In this document: in pieces, positions 1 through 10,589 of the stretch
Layout: each line of letters starts with the position of its first letter
Position numbering within the stretch: the stretch's first letter is position 1
NCBI GenBank assembly: GCA_002007465.1
Contig: LNAC01000036.1
Location: forward strand, 446,881 to 510,880
Length of the DNA: 64,000 nucleotides
Source of the DNA: Ailurus styani
Lineage: Eukaryota; Chordata; Mammalia; Carnivora; Ailuridae
Reading direction: 5' to 3'
Program-made: the position numbers and the translations under genes
The notes under the pieces: model-generated
Database searches by the model: none
What the model saw: only the letters and a program-made list of their open reading frames with translations
What the model was told of the DNA's origin: nothing

Positions 1-515
1 GGTGGTTAAGATGATGCAGCCTCGGTTCCTCCATTCTAGAGGCTGAGTCTGTGAACTGGTGAAAATCTTGAAACTCTTTGAGAAGTTGCAATTCTTTATT
101 TTAACTATTCAATTCAGACTTCCGTTCACCAGTCCAGAGATCTTCTGTCACTCATCATGGTAACTACAACCACCTTATCTCTGCCACGTAGGGATCATCA
201 CTTGGCCCCTACCATTCTAGCATCTCATCGTCACTGGATTCAGGAAGCAATTAAGTGGCAGCATTAGCCAGCGTGTTTCCTGCCTACAGAAAAGACCTAC
301 AACAGAGTTTCTCGAGAATGTCATAGTTCCCCTCTCTAATATATTTCTCAAAGTCTTAGTGCAGGGAATAGTCTCTGGAATCTCTCAAGGGACACAGCTC
401 AGAAGTGGCCAAGCAGGTAAATTCTCACCAGAATTCTGATTTCCCTAAGCTTTCGATAATCTTCTATAACAAACAGGAAAGGCTAAGAGTCTCAGCTGAA
501 TTCAATACAAGCCAT
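1..515. other. Unrecognised, repeat-like stretch
   Basis: No reading frame of note on either strand. The texture (stops scattered through an otherwise protein-like minus-strand frame) suggests an old retroelement interior, but I cannot name a family. Low confidence that it is a repeat at all. Confidence 0.25.
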
Positions 516-679
516 CTTTGGAGCCAGATTTCAATCAATCAACCAAGCAAAGTGTAAACCCAAAGATATTTATCAAATCAGTAAGAGATACAAACAAGCA
601 AATAAAACCCTTGCATTTGAAAAGAACTTCTCACTCTTTTTCCTAACATATACTATGGGGCCCAATTGGAAAAATATAA

Positions 680-775
680 ATGGCACTGGCTCTGAAGTCA
701 GAGAGATAGGAGTTCAATACTGACTTCAATATTTATAGTTCTGTGCCTTAAAATGGGCTTCCTAATGGTACAGTT
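680..775 (+). repeat. MIR SINE relic
   Basis: It matches the MIR order: a tRNA-like head with 'GGCTCTGAAGTCAGA', then an 'AGTTCAATACTGACTTC' block equivalent to the usual 'GGTTCGAATCCCGGCTC', then the 'TGTGCCT' core. Divergence is high, as expected for this ancient mammalian family. Edges are approximate. Confidence 0.55.
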
Positions 776-952
776 GTAAATGTTAATCACCTCCATTTTT
801 ACAGAAGGGAAAACATATTAATGAGGCAATGTATATGAAAACATATCAGACAGTAATCTAGGAATACCCATGGAGCTAAATGGTGGCTCATCGGGTGCCA
901 CTCCATTCCCTAGAAGTCACCTTAGTGGTAACACATTGCAATTCTCTATTTT

Positions 953-987
<35 letters not shown>

Positions 988-988
988 A
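953..988 (+). repeat. (CAA)n microsatellite
   Basis: About twelve uninterrupted AAC/CAA units. Its reading produces the poly-threonine run of a short spurious frame. Confidence 0.95.
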
Positions 989-1325
989 TAACCCTAAGGT
1001 CTATTCTAAAAAAGATGGTGTATATTTCCAGAATGGAAAATTTGGTACTATACAGAAAAAGGATTCTGTGATCCACAGAATTCCTTGTGAGATCATTTCA
1101 CATGGCATTTGAAGCATTTGGTTAAATTTGAATTCTCTTGAATTAAAGAAACTATATGATGAGAGTCTCAAAAAACAGCAAGGTGATAGCTCTGTACCTA
1201 ATAATATTTGGGGAGAATGCAAAGTAAACTCGATTCAAAGACAATATATTTTATCTTGAATATGCATGAGGGAATATGTTAAAAATCCAAGGAAAACTAT
1301 TAAGCAAAGAGCAATACTCATTTCT
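989..1325. other. Unassigned non-coding stretch
   Basis: AT-rich sequence with no gene or recognisable repeat. Its last 15 bases (1311-1325) are the left target-site copy of the following SINE. Confidence 0.6.
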
Positions 1326-1525
1326 TTTTTTTTTTTTTTAAGATTTTATTTATTTATTTCACAGAGGGAGAGAGATCACAGGAGGCAGAGAGGCAGGCAG
1401 AGAGAGAGGGGGAAGCAGGCTCCCCGCCGAGCAGGGAGCCCGATGCGGGCCTCGATCCCAGGACCCTGAGATCATGACCTGAGCCGTAAGCAGAGGCTTT
1501 AACCCACTGAGCCACCCAGGCGCCC
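1326..1525 (-). mobile_element. CAN-SINE, mustelid-type, with perfect target-site duplication
   Basis: A complete tRNA-Lys-derived carnivoran SINE inserted in minus orientation: a T-run, then AAGATTTTATTTATTTATTT, the purine-rich GAGAGAG/GGCAGG middle, then the tRNA-like head ending in CCACCCAGGCGCCC. The 15-bp direct repeat GCAATACTCATTTCT flanks it at 1311-1325 and 1526-1540 with no mismatch, so the edges are certain and the insertion is young. The head carries Pol III A- and B-box-like sequences (GGGATCGAGGC on the minus strand). The 60-codon frame on its minus strand is just the SINE read through. Confidence 0.95.
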
Positions 1526-2169
1526 GCAATACTCATTTCTAACCATGTAATATGTTATACTAATCAACCCAAACTTTGAAAAGTCTACAGATTGGGATTA
1601 TTATGGTGAAGTGGAACCTTCTAGTATGACAAAGATGCTGTTGTTACCAGAGCACCTGTTTATTTGTTCACTGAATATTCAGCAAAGCATTTGTCCTGCG
1701 CCAGACACCATGAGCTTATGTGTTAGGGATGCAGCAATGCACAAATGTGAATCCTTGGTCTTGTGGACTTTCTACCAGAGTCAGGGGAGATAGACAGGTA
1801 ACAAATAAATATGCTAAACTTGTAATATGTTTCATGGTAGGAGAAAAACAAGCAAGTTAAGGTGATAGGGAGTGGTAGGAATGAAACCACTCTCTTATGA
1901 AGAGTGAAGGTAAGATCTGTGCAGAGATGCAAAGGAAGAAGGAGTGATATAAAGCAGTATGTGCAAATGCTGTGATGTCAGAGCTTGACTCGAATGGTAC
2001 AAAAGCAGCAAAAATACCAGTGCCGGGGGCAGAGTGAAGGGAAGAGAGCTGTAGATAAAGTCAAATGCGTAATGGATGTAAAGTCAGGGGGAAGATGCGT
2101 AGTGGACACAACATGCAGAGCCTGAATGATTGAAGTGTATATTCTTTGAGGAATGGAAAGTCATTTTGT

Positions 2170-2433
2170 TGTTGTTATTGTTGTTTTTTAGCTTTTATGT
2201 ATTCATTTGAGAGAGAGAGACAGTACAAGCGGGGGGGGGGGGNNNNNNNNNNNNNNNNNNNNNNNNNNNNNNNNNNNNNNNNNNNNNAGGGGGGGGGGGG
2301 GGGGAAGGGAGAGGGAAAAGCAGACTGCCCGCTGGGCTGGGAGCCCTACCACAGCACTCCATCCCAGGACCCAGAGATCGCCACCCAAGCTGAAGGCAGA
2401 CACCTTAACCATCCGAGCCACACAGGCGCCCCC
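2170..2433 (-). mobile_element. CAN-SINE with G-run expansion and sequence gap
   Basis: Minus-orientation CAN-SINE: TTTATGTATTCATTTGAGAGAGAGAG, then ACAAGC followed by a run of G, an N gap, a second G-run, AAAAGCAGACTGCCCGC, and the head ending GAGCCACACAGGCGCCCC. A diverged direct repeat (TGGAAAGTCATTTTG before, TGGAAGTTTTG after) suggests the target site. In other copies the GC-rich middle has only four or five G, so expansion happened inside the SINE here. Confidence 0.85.
2243..2287. other. Assembly gap (45 N)
   Basis: Forty-five N bases lie between a 12-base G-run (2231-2242) and a 16-base G-run (2289-2304). True length is unknown; the flanks suggest sequencing failure in a G homopolymer. 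Confidence 0.99.
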
Positions 2434-2552
2434 ATCTGGAAGTTTTGAATAGAGGAGTAACATCTGATTTACATCAAGATCATTATGGTTGCTTTGTAGA
2501 AGACAGGATATTTACCAAAAAAGCAACAATAAAGTGTGTATGATTTTCTTGC

Positions 2553-2665
2553 TGAATGATGTTGGGCAAATTAACAAGGCCACATTGGCTCTATCTGTAA
2601 AATGGGGATACTGACAATCTAACAGAACTGACCATAGTGTTATGATGATTTCCTTGGATAATGCA
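2553..2665 (+). repeat. MIR relic
   Basis: 'GTTGGGCAAATTAACAAGGCC', 'CATCTGTAAAATGGGG'-like 'TATCTGTAAAATGGGGATAC' and 'TGTTATGATGATTTC' follow the MIR core in plus orientation. Confidence 0.65.
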
Positions 2666-2828
2666 TGCAGTCTCCCGATCCAAACTCTAGCCCAACTTTG
2701 GTGAGAGAGGAGAAGGGCAAAGTAAAATTGGCCTAAAGGGACATACGATGATACGGACAAAGCATATAGATACCACTGAAGGCCTCTGTTTATTTTTAGT
2801 TCTTAGGATTAACTACAGTTGTTAAAAA

Positions 2829-2843
2829 AGAGAGAGAGAGAAA
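2829..2843 (+). repeat. Short (GA)n tract
   Basis: Seven GA units following AAAAA; low complexity only. Confidence 0.8.
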
Positions 2844-2849
2844 CCTCGT

Positions 2850-3495
2850 GAGAAAAGAGATGTCTAGTTAGGGCCATATTCTCAGCCTAGTCTCAAGTGT
2901 TTATACATTTAATATTTATTTAACAGGCAATCTATAGCTAGTTAATTAGATAGCATGCTTAATATCTCATTTTCTTTAGTTGTATGGGTAAATGCTAATT
3001 AAATTCCTGAGCATTCCTCACAAGTGTAATGTAATAATAGGAACATCGTCACACACTTATTGGTTCTGCAGATTTGAATTAATTACATTGCAAGTAGATT
3101 TATCTTTCATATATTTATACCTCAATAGGTGCTCTTCCCCGACAATCATGGGGGATTTAATTTCCATACCACCACCTTATTAACTCTAAATTAAATATGT
3201 TTAGTAGGAGTTTAATACTTGCTGAAGCTCTAGTTAGTGATACTTCTTCCACACATCTGGATTTTGAAATTCATTTTGCCTGATGCTGCTAAAAAGGAAT
3301 AGAGACAATTAATAAGTCAATAAGAGAGACTACAAAATGTAATTTGGAGACAAGCCAAGGAATATGCTACCTGACTGTGCTGTATCAGCATCTGGGGGGC
3401 TATCTCCTGCTTTGGTCAACCTCTTCTCTGGCCCTGAGCATGGGATGATCCCTTGATCAAAAACAAAATACGTATCTGTATCTTCCACTCTCACA
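2850..3495. other. Repeat-poor AT-rich block, possible regulatory element
   Basis: No gene or recognised repeat. It carries a cluster of homeodomain-type cores: GTTAATTAG (about 2941), GCTAATTAAA (about 2995), GAATTAATTAC (about 3076) and GGATTTAATTTCC (about 3151). That composition is typical of conserved developmental enhancers, but conservation cannot be tested here. Confidence 0.35.
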
Positions 3496-3499
3496 TTTT

Positions 3500-4200
3500 C
3501 TCTCCATTCTCACAGACACTGCTGCCTTAATTCCATGTTCCGTCACCTTTCACATAAGCCGATTTAACAGCCTTCTCCTGGTACTCTACATGTGAAGTCC
3601 AGCCTTCTTCCATCTATTCCGCCATACAGCTAGCTACCAGAGAGATCCTTCACTTATCAAGAAGATGAGGCTGCTGTTCCTCTCTTGGAATGCTTTATCT
3701 CCAGAAGATAGTCCTGATTTTTTACCAATGTCATATAACATCCTCCTGCTCACCCCTGCAATCTCATTTTTCACCTGTATTCCCATCAGTCTCCCAGATT
3801 GTCACATGAAATATATAAACATAAATGCTTCCAAGTGTCTGCCTGGACCGTCTCCCTCAATTTCCTGGTCCACTGCTGCCCCACCACTCAAAACTCAGAT
3901 ATATGCTGATTGAGTGAAGAATCAGATATTTGTGTTGACTTTGAAGCATCTAATGCCAAGTTATTTTATTTTTCTGGGGTCATGGCCCCCAGGATATAGA
4001 GTGTGAAAATATGAGAAGCTTGTTCTTCCTCTCATGATCAGTTTTCTCTTTAATGTGTTTCTAGAGAACTTCCCTCTTTCATAGGAATGATGACCCATTT
4101 TTTGTTTCCTCATCTGTCACTCACCTTGAACTCAGGGACTATCTTATAAGTATTTAATACTTTGTTTAAAATTCATTTACTGAGTCCCTACTGAATACTA
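3500..4200 (+). repeat. Possible L2 LINE relic
   Basis: Pyrimidine-rich text such as 'CACTGCTGCCTTAATTCCATG', 'TGGAATGC' and, near the end, 'CTTGAACTCAGGGACTATCTTA' follows the L2 3' region (usual 'CTCCTTGAGGGCAGGGACTGTCTT'). The middle is too diverged for certainty. Confidence 0.4.
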
Positions 4201-4311
4201 GGAATGGTGAATGCAGAATGCTAGAGAAAACATGTATCACATTACAGAAGAGAAGCAATGAATAGATTGACAAAAAAAGAGTTATCATAAGATCAATTCC
4301 ACATAGACCAT

Positions 4312-4590
4312 AAGGTAATAGTTAAGAGTAAAGACTCTGGAGTCTCTTGCTGACTACGTTCCTTATCTGTGCTAAGTCTAAACTCTTCATCAAAAATGGA
4401 AACAGAAGATAACTTAGTAATGCTATGAGGAATAAAAAAAATAATTCAGGCAAAACACCTGAATGATTTACCCAAGTTATCTGGAAAGGATCTATCTCAG
4501 TCATCTGATTACTTTGGGAACTATGATATCTTAATAATTGTAAATAAGTACACATAGTAGGTACTCATAAATATTAGCTCTATACTGATA
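4312..4590 (+). repeat. MIR relic
   Basis: Starts 'TAATAGTTAAGAGTAAAGACTCTGGAGTC', very close to the MIR head, and ends 'CATAGTAGGTACTCATAAATATTAGCT', close to the MIR tail. The middle is diverged or partly replaced. Confidence 0.75.
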
Positions 4591-5114
4591 AATAATTTTC
4601 TTACACTGTAAATGAGGAAACAAAGGTTCAGTGTCTTCTTCCAAGGAAAGGAAAATGGCATATAACAAAGTTTTAATAACGCCTGTCCTCTTGTTTGCTT
4701 ATCACTCAATAATAAATGCACGGGACATATAAGTAAACAAGAAAAAATAAATAATATACAGCCTGCACTTTCATCCATAAATTATACATTTCTCCTGGGT
4801 GGATAGAGAATTTACATTTTATTTGATGGTATCAGTGACTGTGATAGCCTGAAAATTTTGAAGAAAATTACAGTCAGATATTTCAAAGAGAATAACTGCA
4901 AACGAGTTGATCATAATTTCTAAGTGTGTATATCTATATGGCTGAATTATGAGTTTTTAGAAATAATCCTGAGGATCAGAGAGGCAAAGAGCCAGGTGAG
5001 AAAGAAGGGAAAGAAAGAAGGGTTTTAGACTAGTGATCTCAATAAAGCTGTACCTCGTCCTTTGCAATCTTAAAATAACGTTCTGGAGGGTTGTTGCAGT
5101 TAACCCTGAAACTT

Positions 5115-5260
5115 AGTGGAAAGGTCAGGAAGGGACTTTATTGTAATAAATAAGGAAACAAAAGCTTAAAGAGATAGAAACTCACCAGAAGTCACAGGCA
5201 TAGTGGCAGAATTGGGTTTGCAACTTTGTAATCCTATTATTTAATAACACAGGACTCTTT
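5115..5260 (-). repeat. MIR relic
   Basis: Reads as reverse MIR: 'TAAGGAAACAAAAGCTTAAAGAGATAG', 'CACAGGCATAGTGGCAGAATTGGG', ending in the reversed head near 'GGACTCTTTTCC'. Confidence 0.65.
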
Positions 5261-6032
5261 TCCACTCCCCCATTGCTATACCCGCCTCCCTCTTCCCTGC
5301 AAGCTCTTGGTAAAGTATCCATTTCAGCCCTCTGCTGACTTTGGGAAACATTTTGTGTGTATGCATTTAAATAATTTAAATATTAAGACTTTAGCTTTTA
5401 GCTTAAGACATCTTAGCATTTATTAGAGAAGTTATTCAGAATTTAACAACAAAAAGCCCCCGTGTATATTTAATAAGACAATAACGATGCTGTACTGGCC
5501 ATTAATAAAGGATTCTTTGTTGGCAGTTTTTGTCATCCAGAGAATTCCTGGAATTCAGTATGGAATTCCAGGGCTCCCTGTTTCACAACTTCAGGTCTCT
5601 TTAAGATCAGCTAGTTCAGATTACTGATTGCCTTCCACTCTTCGCTAACTACTCCTCTATGTTCTCGGATTTGGTTCATTCGGCCTTTGCCCACTTCTGA
5701 ATTGTGCCTATTTCACAGTATTTCACCCGAACCTCCCCTTGCCTGTACTCAGCTTCATTTTCTGTTCTCCCTGGTCCTCATTAGGCATCTTTATTCCTGT
5801 GAATCTGTGAGGAGGCACAAGCGTATCTGTGTGGGAGATGTTCATGGCTCCAATACTGAGAATGAAGGGAGGGGAGAAATCAAATCTTTAATCCTGTCAG
5901 CCTATGTTTAGAACCAAGGGAATGCTAGAGATATAATCATATCTTTGTCACTGTAAATCCATTTAGACCTTTTTTTCTTCTTTTTTTTTTATATACTCTG
6001 AAGTGTGGATCATGGGAACCAGTATCTGCTTT
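5261..6032. other. Unassigned non-coding stretch
   Basis: AT-rich and repeat-poor. Holds a perfect 10-bp inverted repeat (CCTGGAATTC at 5547-5556, GAATTCCAGG at 5563-5572, 6-bp spacer) and T-runs near 5972-5990. No gene seen. Confidence 0.5.
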
Positions 6033-6222
6033 TTTAAGCCATTGGTTTTCAAGATGCATCAGAATCACCTGGAGGGTTTGTAAAAACACACATTACTGGG
6101 CCCTACCCCCAGGGGTTCTCATTCAAAGGTTTTGGTGGGACCTAAATATTTGTATTTCTAACGAGTTTTCAGATGATGCAATGTTGCTCATTTAGTGGAT
6201 CACACTTTGGGAACTACTTCTA
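6033..6222 (+). mobile_element. MER5A, non-autonomous hAT-Charlie DNA transposon
   Basis: Nearly full-length: 'GGTTTTCAAGATGCATCAGAATCACCTGGAGGG', 'TACTGGGCCCTACCCCCAG', 'ATTTGTATTTCTAACGAGTTTTCAGATGATGC', ending 'CACACTTTGGGAACTACTT', matching MER5A end to end. Transposition-dead relic. Confidence 0.9.
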
Positions 6223-6273
6223 AACATATGTTGATCTCTTTCACATCTATGACTTATACCTCATCTGACACAC

Positions 6274-6482
6274 CTTTTTAAAAAAAATTGGTTTTTTAAA
6301 GAGTTTTATTTATTTGAGAGAGAGAGTGCACAAGCGGGAGTGGGGTCAAGCAGATGGACAAGCAGACCCTCCCCCGCTTCAGCAGGAAGCACTACTGAAC
6401 TTCAGGGCTCTATCCCAGGGTCCTGAGATTACAATGTGAGCTGAAGTCAGATGCTTAACTGACTGAGCCACCGAGGTGCCCC
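6274..6482 (-). mobile_element. CAN-SINE, older caniform type
   Basis: Minus orientation: AAGAGTTTTATTTATTTGAGAGAGAGAG, CACAAGCGGGAG, then head 'ACTGACTGAGCCACCGAGGTGCCCC'. It lacks a clear target-site duplication and is more diverged than the mustelid-type copies. Confidence 0.9.
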
Positions 6483-6539
6483 TGAGAAATCTTTGAACTC
6501 CATCGCCACAATTTCAAACCAACCTATCCACGAAAGTCA

Positions 6540-6625
6540 CTTAAATGCTGTCTTCACTGATCTACTTACTTATTGAATATGTATTAAGGTCCTGCTATGT
6601 GCCAGGCAGTAAATTTGGTCTGCAG
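6540..6625 (-). repeat. L2 3' end relic
   Basis: 'ACTTATTGAATATGTATTAAGGTCCTGCTATGTGCCAGGCA' corresponds to the reversed L2 end 'TATTGAGCACCTACTATGTGCCAGGCA'. Confidence 0.5.
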
Positions 6626-6734
6626 CCACAGGAAGATTTGATTACAAAGCCACCCTCAATTTCTCCAGCCAGAAAGAACTGCTATCTTCTTTCTCATAGC
6701 ATGACTACTGCCCACTACCAAGGAATTAACCTTA

Positions 6735-6885
6735 AACCTGCACCCCTGGCATCACTTGGAACTTGAAAGAAATGCAATTTCAGATCCTACCTCAGACCTA
6801 CAAAATCAGACTCCGCGTTTTATTAGAATCTTAGTTGACTTGTATGCAAATTTGATTTAGAGAAGTATTGTTTTACTATGCCATG
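6735..6885 (+). repeat. MER5A-like DNA transposon relic
   Basis: 'CTGGCATCACTTGGAACTTG', 'AGAAATGCAATTTCAGATCC', 'CAAAATCAGACTC' follow the MER5 consensus in plus orientation; the right half decays. Confidence 0.65.
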
Positions 6886-7716
6886 AACTCCTTTAGATAA
6901 AAATCTAGGTTTTATTCAGCTGTGAATCTCCTAACGTACCGAGCAAAGTGTCTTGCCCTGTGATGGAAGCAGAAAGAGAGAAGCAGGCCAAAGATCACTG
7001 TCATTTTGCCAAGATTTACTTACTGTATATAAAGCTTTTCTTTAGCACAGTGCCTGACACAAGCTCATTTACTATTTACGACACAAAGTAACTAATGATT
7101 ACTTGCCATATTGGATCAAATTGACTTTGCTTGAGTTTATTCTGGAATGAAGGCAAACTGTGAGCATCCCAACAAAATTGTAGACGACACAGATGGTATC
7201 TAAAATCCTTATATAAAAGACATTGCTTCAAAATTATATTTCGTTCTCTTTAGAAGCATAGTGATTATTATTGACAAAAGTGATCACTTATTGAGCAGAT
7301 TGTTAATCACAGAGTTAGGTGTTTTGTTTGACAGGGTTTGTTATGATGGTTAACTGAGGAAATGTTATTATTTTCCCTTCTTATTTACTAATGAAAGTGA
7401 AATGACTCAAGATTATACAGCTTTAGGTGGGAAAAACTAAATAATAAAATGGTCAAGATCTGAATGCATCAAAGAAAAGTTCATTTTCTTGACTAATCAA
7501 TATTTAGTGTTAAGGAACATCTGGAGAGCCACTTAATTTTTATTATTTTATGAGATGAAGTTTAGACTTTAAAGCTGTAGAATACTTTTACCCAAAACTG
7601 GTTGTAGACTACTAAAAAACGAAGAAGAAAAACTGTACTAATTTTCTTGAGAACAAGCTTCACAAGACAAATAAAAGTCAGAGCTGTGTCTTGAGGATCA
7701 CCCAGCTCAATGATCA
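6886..7716. other. Unassigned AT-rich stretch, with a weak reverse MIR
   Basis: Around 7362-7430, 'TTACTAATGAAAGTGAAATGACTCAAGATTATACAGCTTTAGGTGG' resembles a decayed reverse MIR (shared blocks only). The rest shows no gene or recognisable repeat. Confidence 0.4.
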
Positions 7717-7925
7717 GCAGTTCTTAATGAGGATCGGAGGATGGTGTTTGCCCTTTAGAGACATGTGGCGATATCTGCAGATAGTTCTGGTTGTCACCAC
7801 TGAAAATGAAGGTTCACCTGACATCTAGTACCTAGAAACCAGGGAAGTTAAACCTTTTACAATGTACAAGACAGCCCTACCCACACAATCATCTGGCCCA
7901 AAATGTCAATAGTTTTGAGGCAGAA
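7717..7925 (+). mobile_element. MER20-type hAT-Charlie DNA transposon relic
   Basis: Follows the family end to end: 'CAGTTCTTAATGAGG', 'AGACATGTGGCGATATCTGCAGA', 'GTTGTCACCACTG', 'TGACATCTAGTACCTAG', 'ATGTACAAGACAGCCC', 'ATCTGGCCCAAAATGTCAATAG', ending 'TTTTGAGGC'. I assign MER20 from memory of this order. Confidence 0.85.
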
Positions 7926-8517
7926 AAGTATGACCTAATTAATGTATTATACACAAGAGCTATAAAGACAATATTCATTGAATCAGATAATCTGAGAGCA
8001 GAAAAGGGCTCCTGAAGACTAGAACATATGAACACTCCTATATTCTGTCTCTTGGGCTGATGATTCTGAGGCATATGCTGATCAGCTCCATTGAGGTTAC
8101 CCTTCTGAATCGAGCTCTAGTTGCAAACAGTGTGGACCAACTTAATAACGTCCTTGGATTAGATTTTCCTCCTTCATTGCCAGCTCATTGTTTTCTTCCA
8201 CTGGTGTTTCTTGGGATCACTTCTCAAATAATAATCTACTGTATAAAAGCCCTTATTTCAGGAATGCTTTACAGAAGAAAAAAAAAAGCAGGCTAAGAAA
8301 GCAAGACTTGACCTTTTTCTCTTAGCACATTAGAATTCAGACCTGATGATTCAAGCTTATGGAATGTCTTACAAAGCCAACTAACAAAAACACTCTATTG
8401 TGGTTGGTGGCAAGGGCACTGGCCCTTACATTACGAAGTATGTTTTTGCTTTCCCGAGCAAGAAAATTTGGAGAAATTCTAGATGTATGGATATTGGTGC
8501 CTCACAAAACTATGAAA
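7926..8517. other. Unassigned non-coding stretch
   Basis: No gene or known repeat. Short frames at 8060-8296 and 8359-8640 show no family resemblance, and the latter runs straight into the CA microsatellite. Confidence 0.5.
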
Positions 8518-8527
8518 ATACATATAC

Positions 8528-8566
<39 letters not shown>
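8518..8566 (+). repeat. (CA)n microsatellite
   Basis: An imperfect CATATA/CACA lead-in is followed by about 12 pure CA units; likely length-variable between individuals. Confidence 0.95.
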
Positions 8567-9094
8567 TTGTTTCTTACCTTTTAAGCAAAAAGAATAATAG
8601 AAAATACTCATTTCTAGGACTAGAAGAAGAAACTGTATAACAAAAATACCCATGTAGATACAACCAGTAAGCAAGTGGTAAAACCCAAATTACACATGCT
8701 TCCATCACTTCTGTGTGATTGTATGCATATATTTTTCCATTTTCCTTCTTGAAATTATGATTGGGGATTAATATTTGTCCATATGCTGCGACTTTGGGAC
8801 TAATGATACAAGTTGCTGTTTAGGTAGATTAAAAAGTAGCATCGTTAAGGTATGAAGGAACCCAGATTTTGTTTATGTTCACTAACTTTCTAGAAGTTCT
8901 GAGGTCACTGGGAACAAACATCTGTTTACACATTGTTTACACAGTCACGCATTCAGAAAACAGTATGACCAGGCCATGCACCCCATTTTTTAGAACACTG
9001 CTATATTTGGCAAAATTGAAAAAAAAAAGGGGGGAGTCATATAAGATAAAGTCAGTTCATAAGTGCCTGAATGGGAAGAAATCTTTGACTTTTC
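8567..9094. other. Unassigned non-coding stretch
   Basis: Contains an A-run plus G-run near 9018-9035. The 128-codon frame 8869-9255 runs into a reverse MIR and is not supported as coding. Confidence 0.5.
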
Positions 9095-9245
9095 TGGCCT
9101 GTCTGCCTCTTGTCATTTTACAGGTGAGAAAACTATATCCAACAAACAAGAGAGTGACTTTCTTAAGATCAGTAACAGCTAGACTGGGACTAGAACTCAG
9201 GTCTTCGGAGTCCCACTTTAGTGTCCTTTTAGTTACACCAAATAG
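9095..9245 (-). repeat. MIR relic
   Basis: 'CATTTTACAGGTGAGAAAACT', 'AGATCAGTAACAGCTAGACTGGGACTAGAACTCAGGTC' is the reverse MIR core and head. Confidence 0.8.
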
Positions 9246-9619
9246 ACTGAATTAACCCAAGACACTATGTAGGCACCTGTCCATCAACTTCTGATGCTCC
9301 ATCCCTGTGCCCCTCCACCCCATCTCCATCCATACTCTTCCATCTTTCTGTCCAGGTCTTCCGACTACTCATGCTGCCTTCCACTGCTGTGTGGAACAGT
9401 GGCTTAAAGCCCAGGCACGGACCTGCTTACAGGAAACTGCAAGACTGAATGTTTCAGAGGTGCCTGGGGGATATATTTGGTTATTGATGCTCTGAGAAGC
9501 ATGAGCTGTATTCTTTTGAAATGGACTCATGATGACAACAAGCTTTTACTGAAGTGGCATTTTCTTCCCTGAGGGCTTAGCTGCAGGAGGTATGTGAAAT
9601 ATGAAAGGATTACTTCATT
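9246..9619. other. Unassigned non-coding stretch
   Basis: C-rich at 9300-9360, otherwise unremarkable. No repeat or gene recognised. Confidence 0.5.
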
Positions 9620-9675
9620 TTGTTTATTTATTTATTTAGTCTTTTTATTTTATTTATTTATTTATTTTTATTTTA
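9620..9675 (+). repeat. (TTTA)n imperfect microsatellite
   Basis: TTTA/TTTTA units over about 55 bp. The motif equals the tail unit of minus-oriented SINEs, but no SINE body follows. Confidence 0.85.
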
Positions 9676-10589
9676 CTCTCTGTGGCTACTGCCTCCTCCC
9701 ATCAAACTCTGACCCACAGATTCAATTAGAGAGCTTTCCTGGAAGTTTGCTCTTTCTTGAGGTTCACCTGGAGGGTAGGAAAGAATGTATTTTGGCCAGA
9801 AATCAAAGACACTGCAAGCATCCTCTGCTCAAATTACTCTGAGTCCATATTTCTATTAAATTTCCAGTAAAGTATGCTCAATAAATCATTGCATTTGAAA
9901 TTAATTGTTTCAATGAGGCATTTAATTTTGCACAATCCATTGCTCTGGGTGTATATTAGCTAAATATTTATGAGTTGATTATTTCCAAAGCAGTCAGATT
10001 TGTTAAGGACGGAAGATAACTATCTTCCCGTATGATTTGCTTAAGATTTTTTTTTTCTAAGTGATTACCAAAATGTCAAAGTTGTAAAGAATGTTTGTAC
10101 ATTTTACACAAAATGAAGTATAATGTATTAGATTTTCAATTAATGTCCCAGGCTGTTTCATAAAGTGTGACAGTTTAAAGCTATCTTGTACATCTCCATC
10201 CATCAAGTTCCTCGAATTTAACATGAAGGGTGTCCTCCTGAAAGCTAACTTGATCACTGGGACACAAGCAAATCAACCTAAACCCAAAGCAGAAATCCCA
10301 CTCAATAGTTGGAACAGGCAACCAGGTGTAATTACCATAAAGTATTTTAAAAAATAAAAGAAGCAAGAGATATGATATTCAGATGTACTATTTCCTAGCC
10401 ACTGATCAATGGTGGATATATAATTAAAAACATAGGTAGGAAAAGTTGAAGAGTTTCTGGTAAATATCCTAGTATAAAGTCCTGCTGGTAGCTGCTTCAT
10501 GAGATTTTAGAGGTCATAACCTTTTCCCCATCCCTTCTTTCTTTATTGCAAAGTCTTCAAAGGTAGTCAAAGTGTTGTCTGTTCAGGAT
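9676..10589. other. Repeat-poor AT-rich block
   Basis: No gene seen. The part at about 9860-10030 holds TTAATTG and TTTAATTTTGCA cores and resembles a conserved non-coding element in texture. A T-run lies at 10048-10056. Confidence 0.35.

Larger units (their letters stand above)
1655..2530 (-). repeat. L2 LINE 3' relic, split by a SINE
   Basis: Read on the minus strand this follows the L2 3' region. On the plus strand it starts with 'TCACTGAATATTCAGCAAAGC' (TTTATTGAGC-type end), then 'TGCGCCAGACACC', 'GTAGATAAAGTC', and after the SINE 'TTTTGAATAGAGGAGTAACATCTGA', which corresponds to L2 'TTTTGAGCAGGGGAGTGACATGATC'. The CAN-SINE at 2170-2433 sits inside it, so the L2 is older. Confidence 0.6.

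Noticed and set aside
1440..1525. tRNA gene
   Set aside because: The tRNA-like heads of the SINEs have Pol III box-like sequence but lack a complete cloverleaf; they are retroposon parts.
1354..1536. Recurrent VAQWVKASA / LRVLGSRPASGS-like peptides on the minus strand (also near 37460, 54792)
   Set aside because: These are the same SINE head translated at each copy, not a protein family.
8869..9255. 128-codon plus-strand open frame
   Set aside because: Its 3' half is a reversed MIR; there is no family resemblance and no splice or start context.
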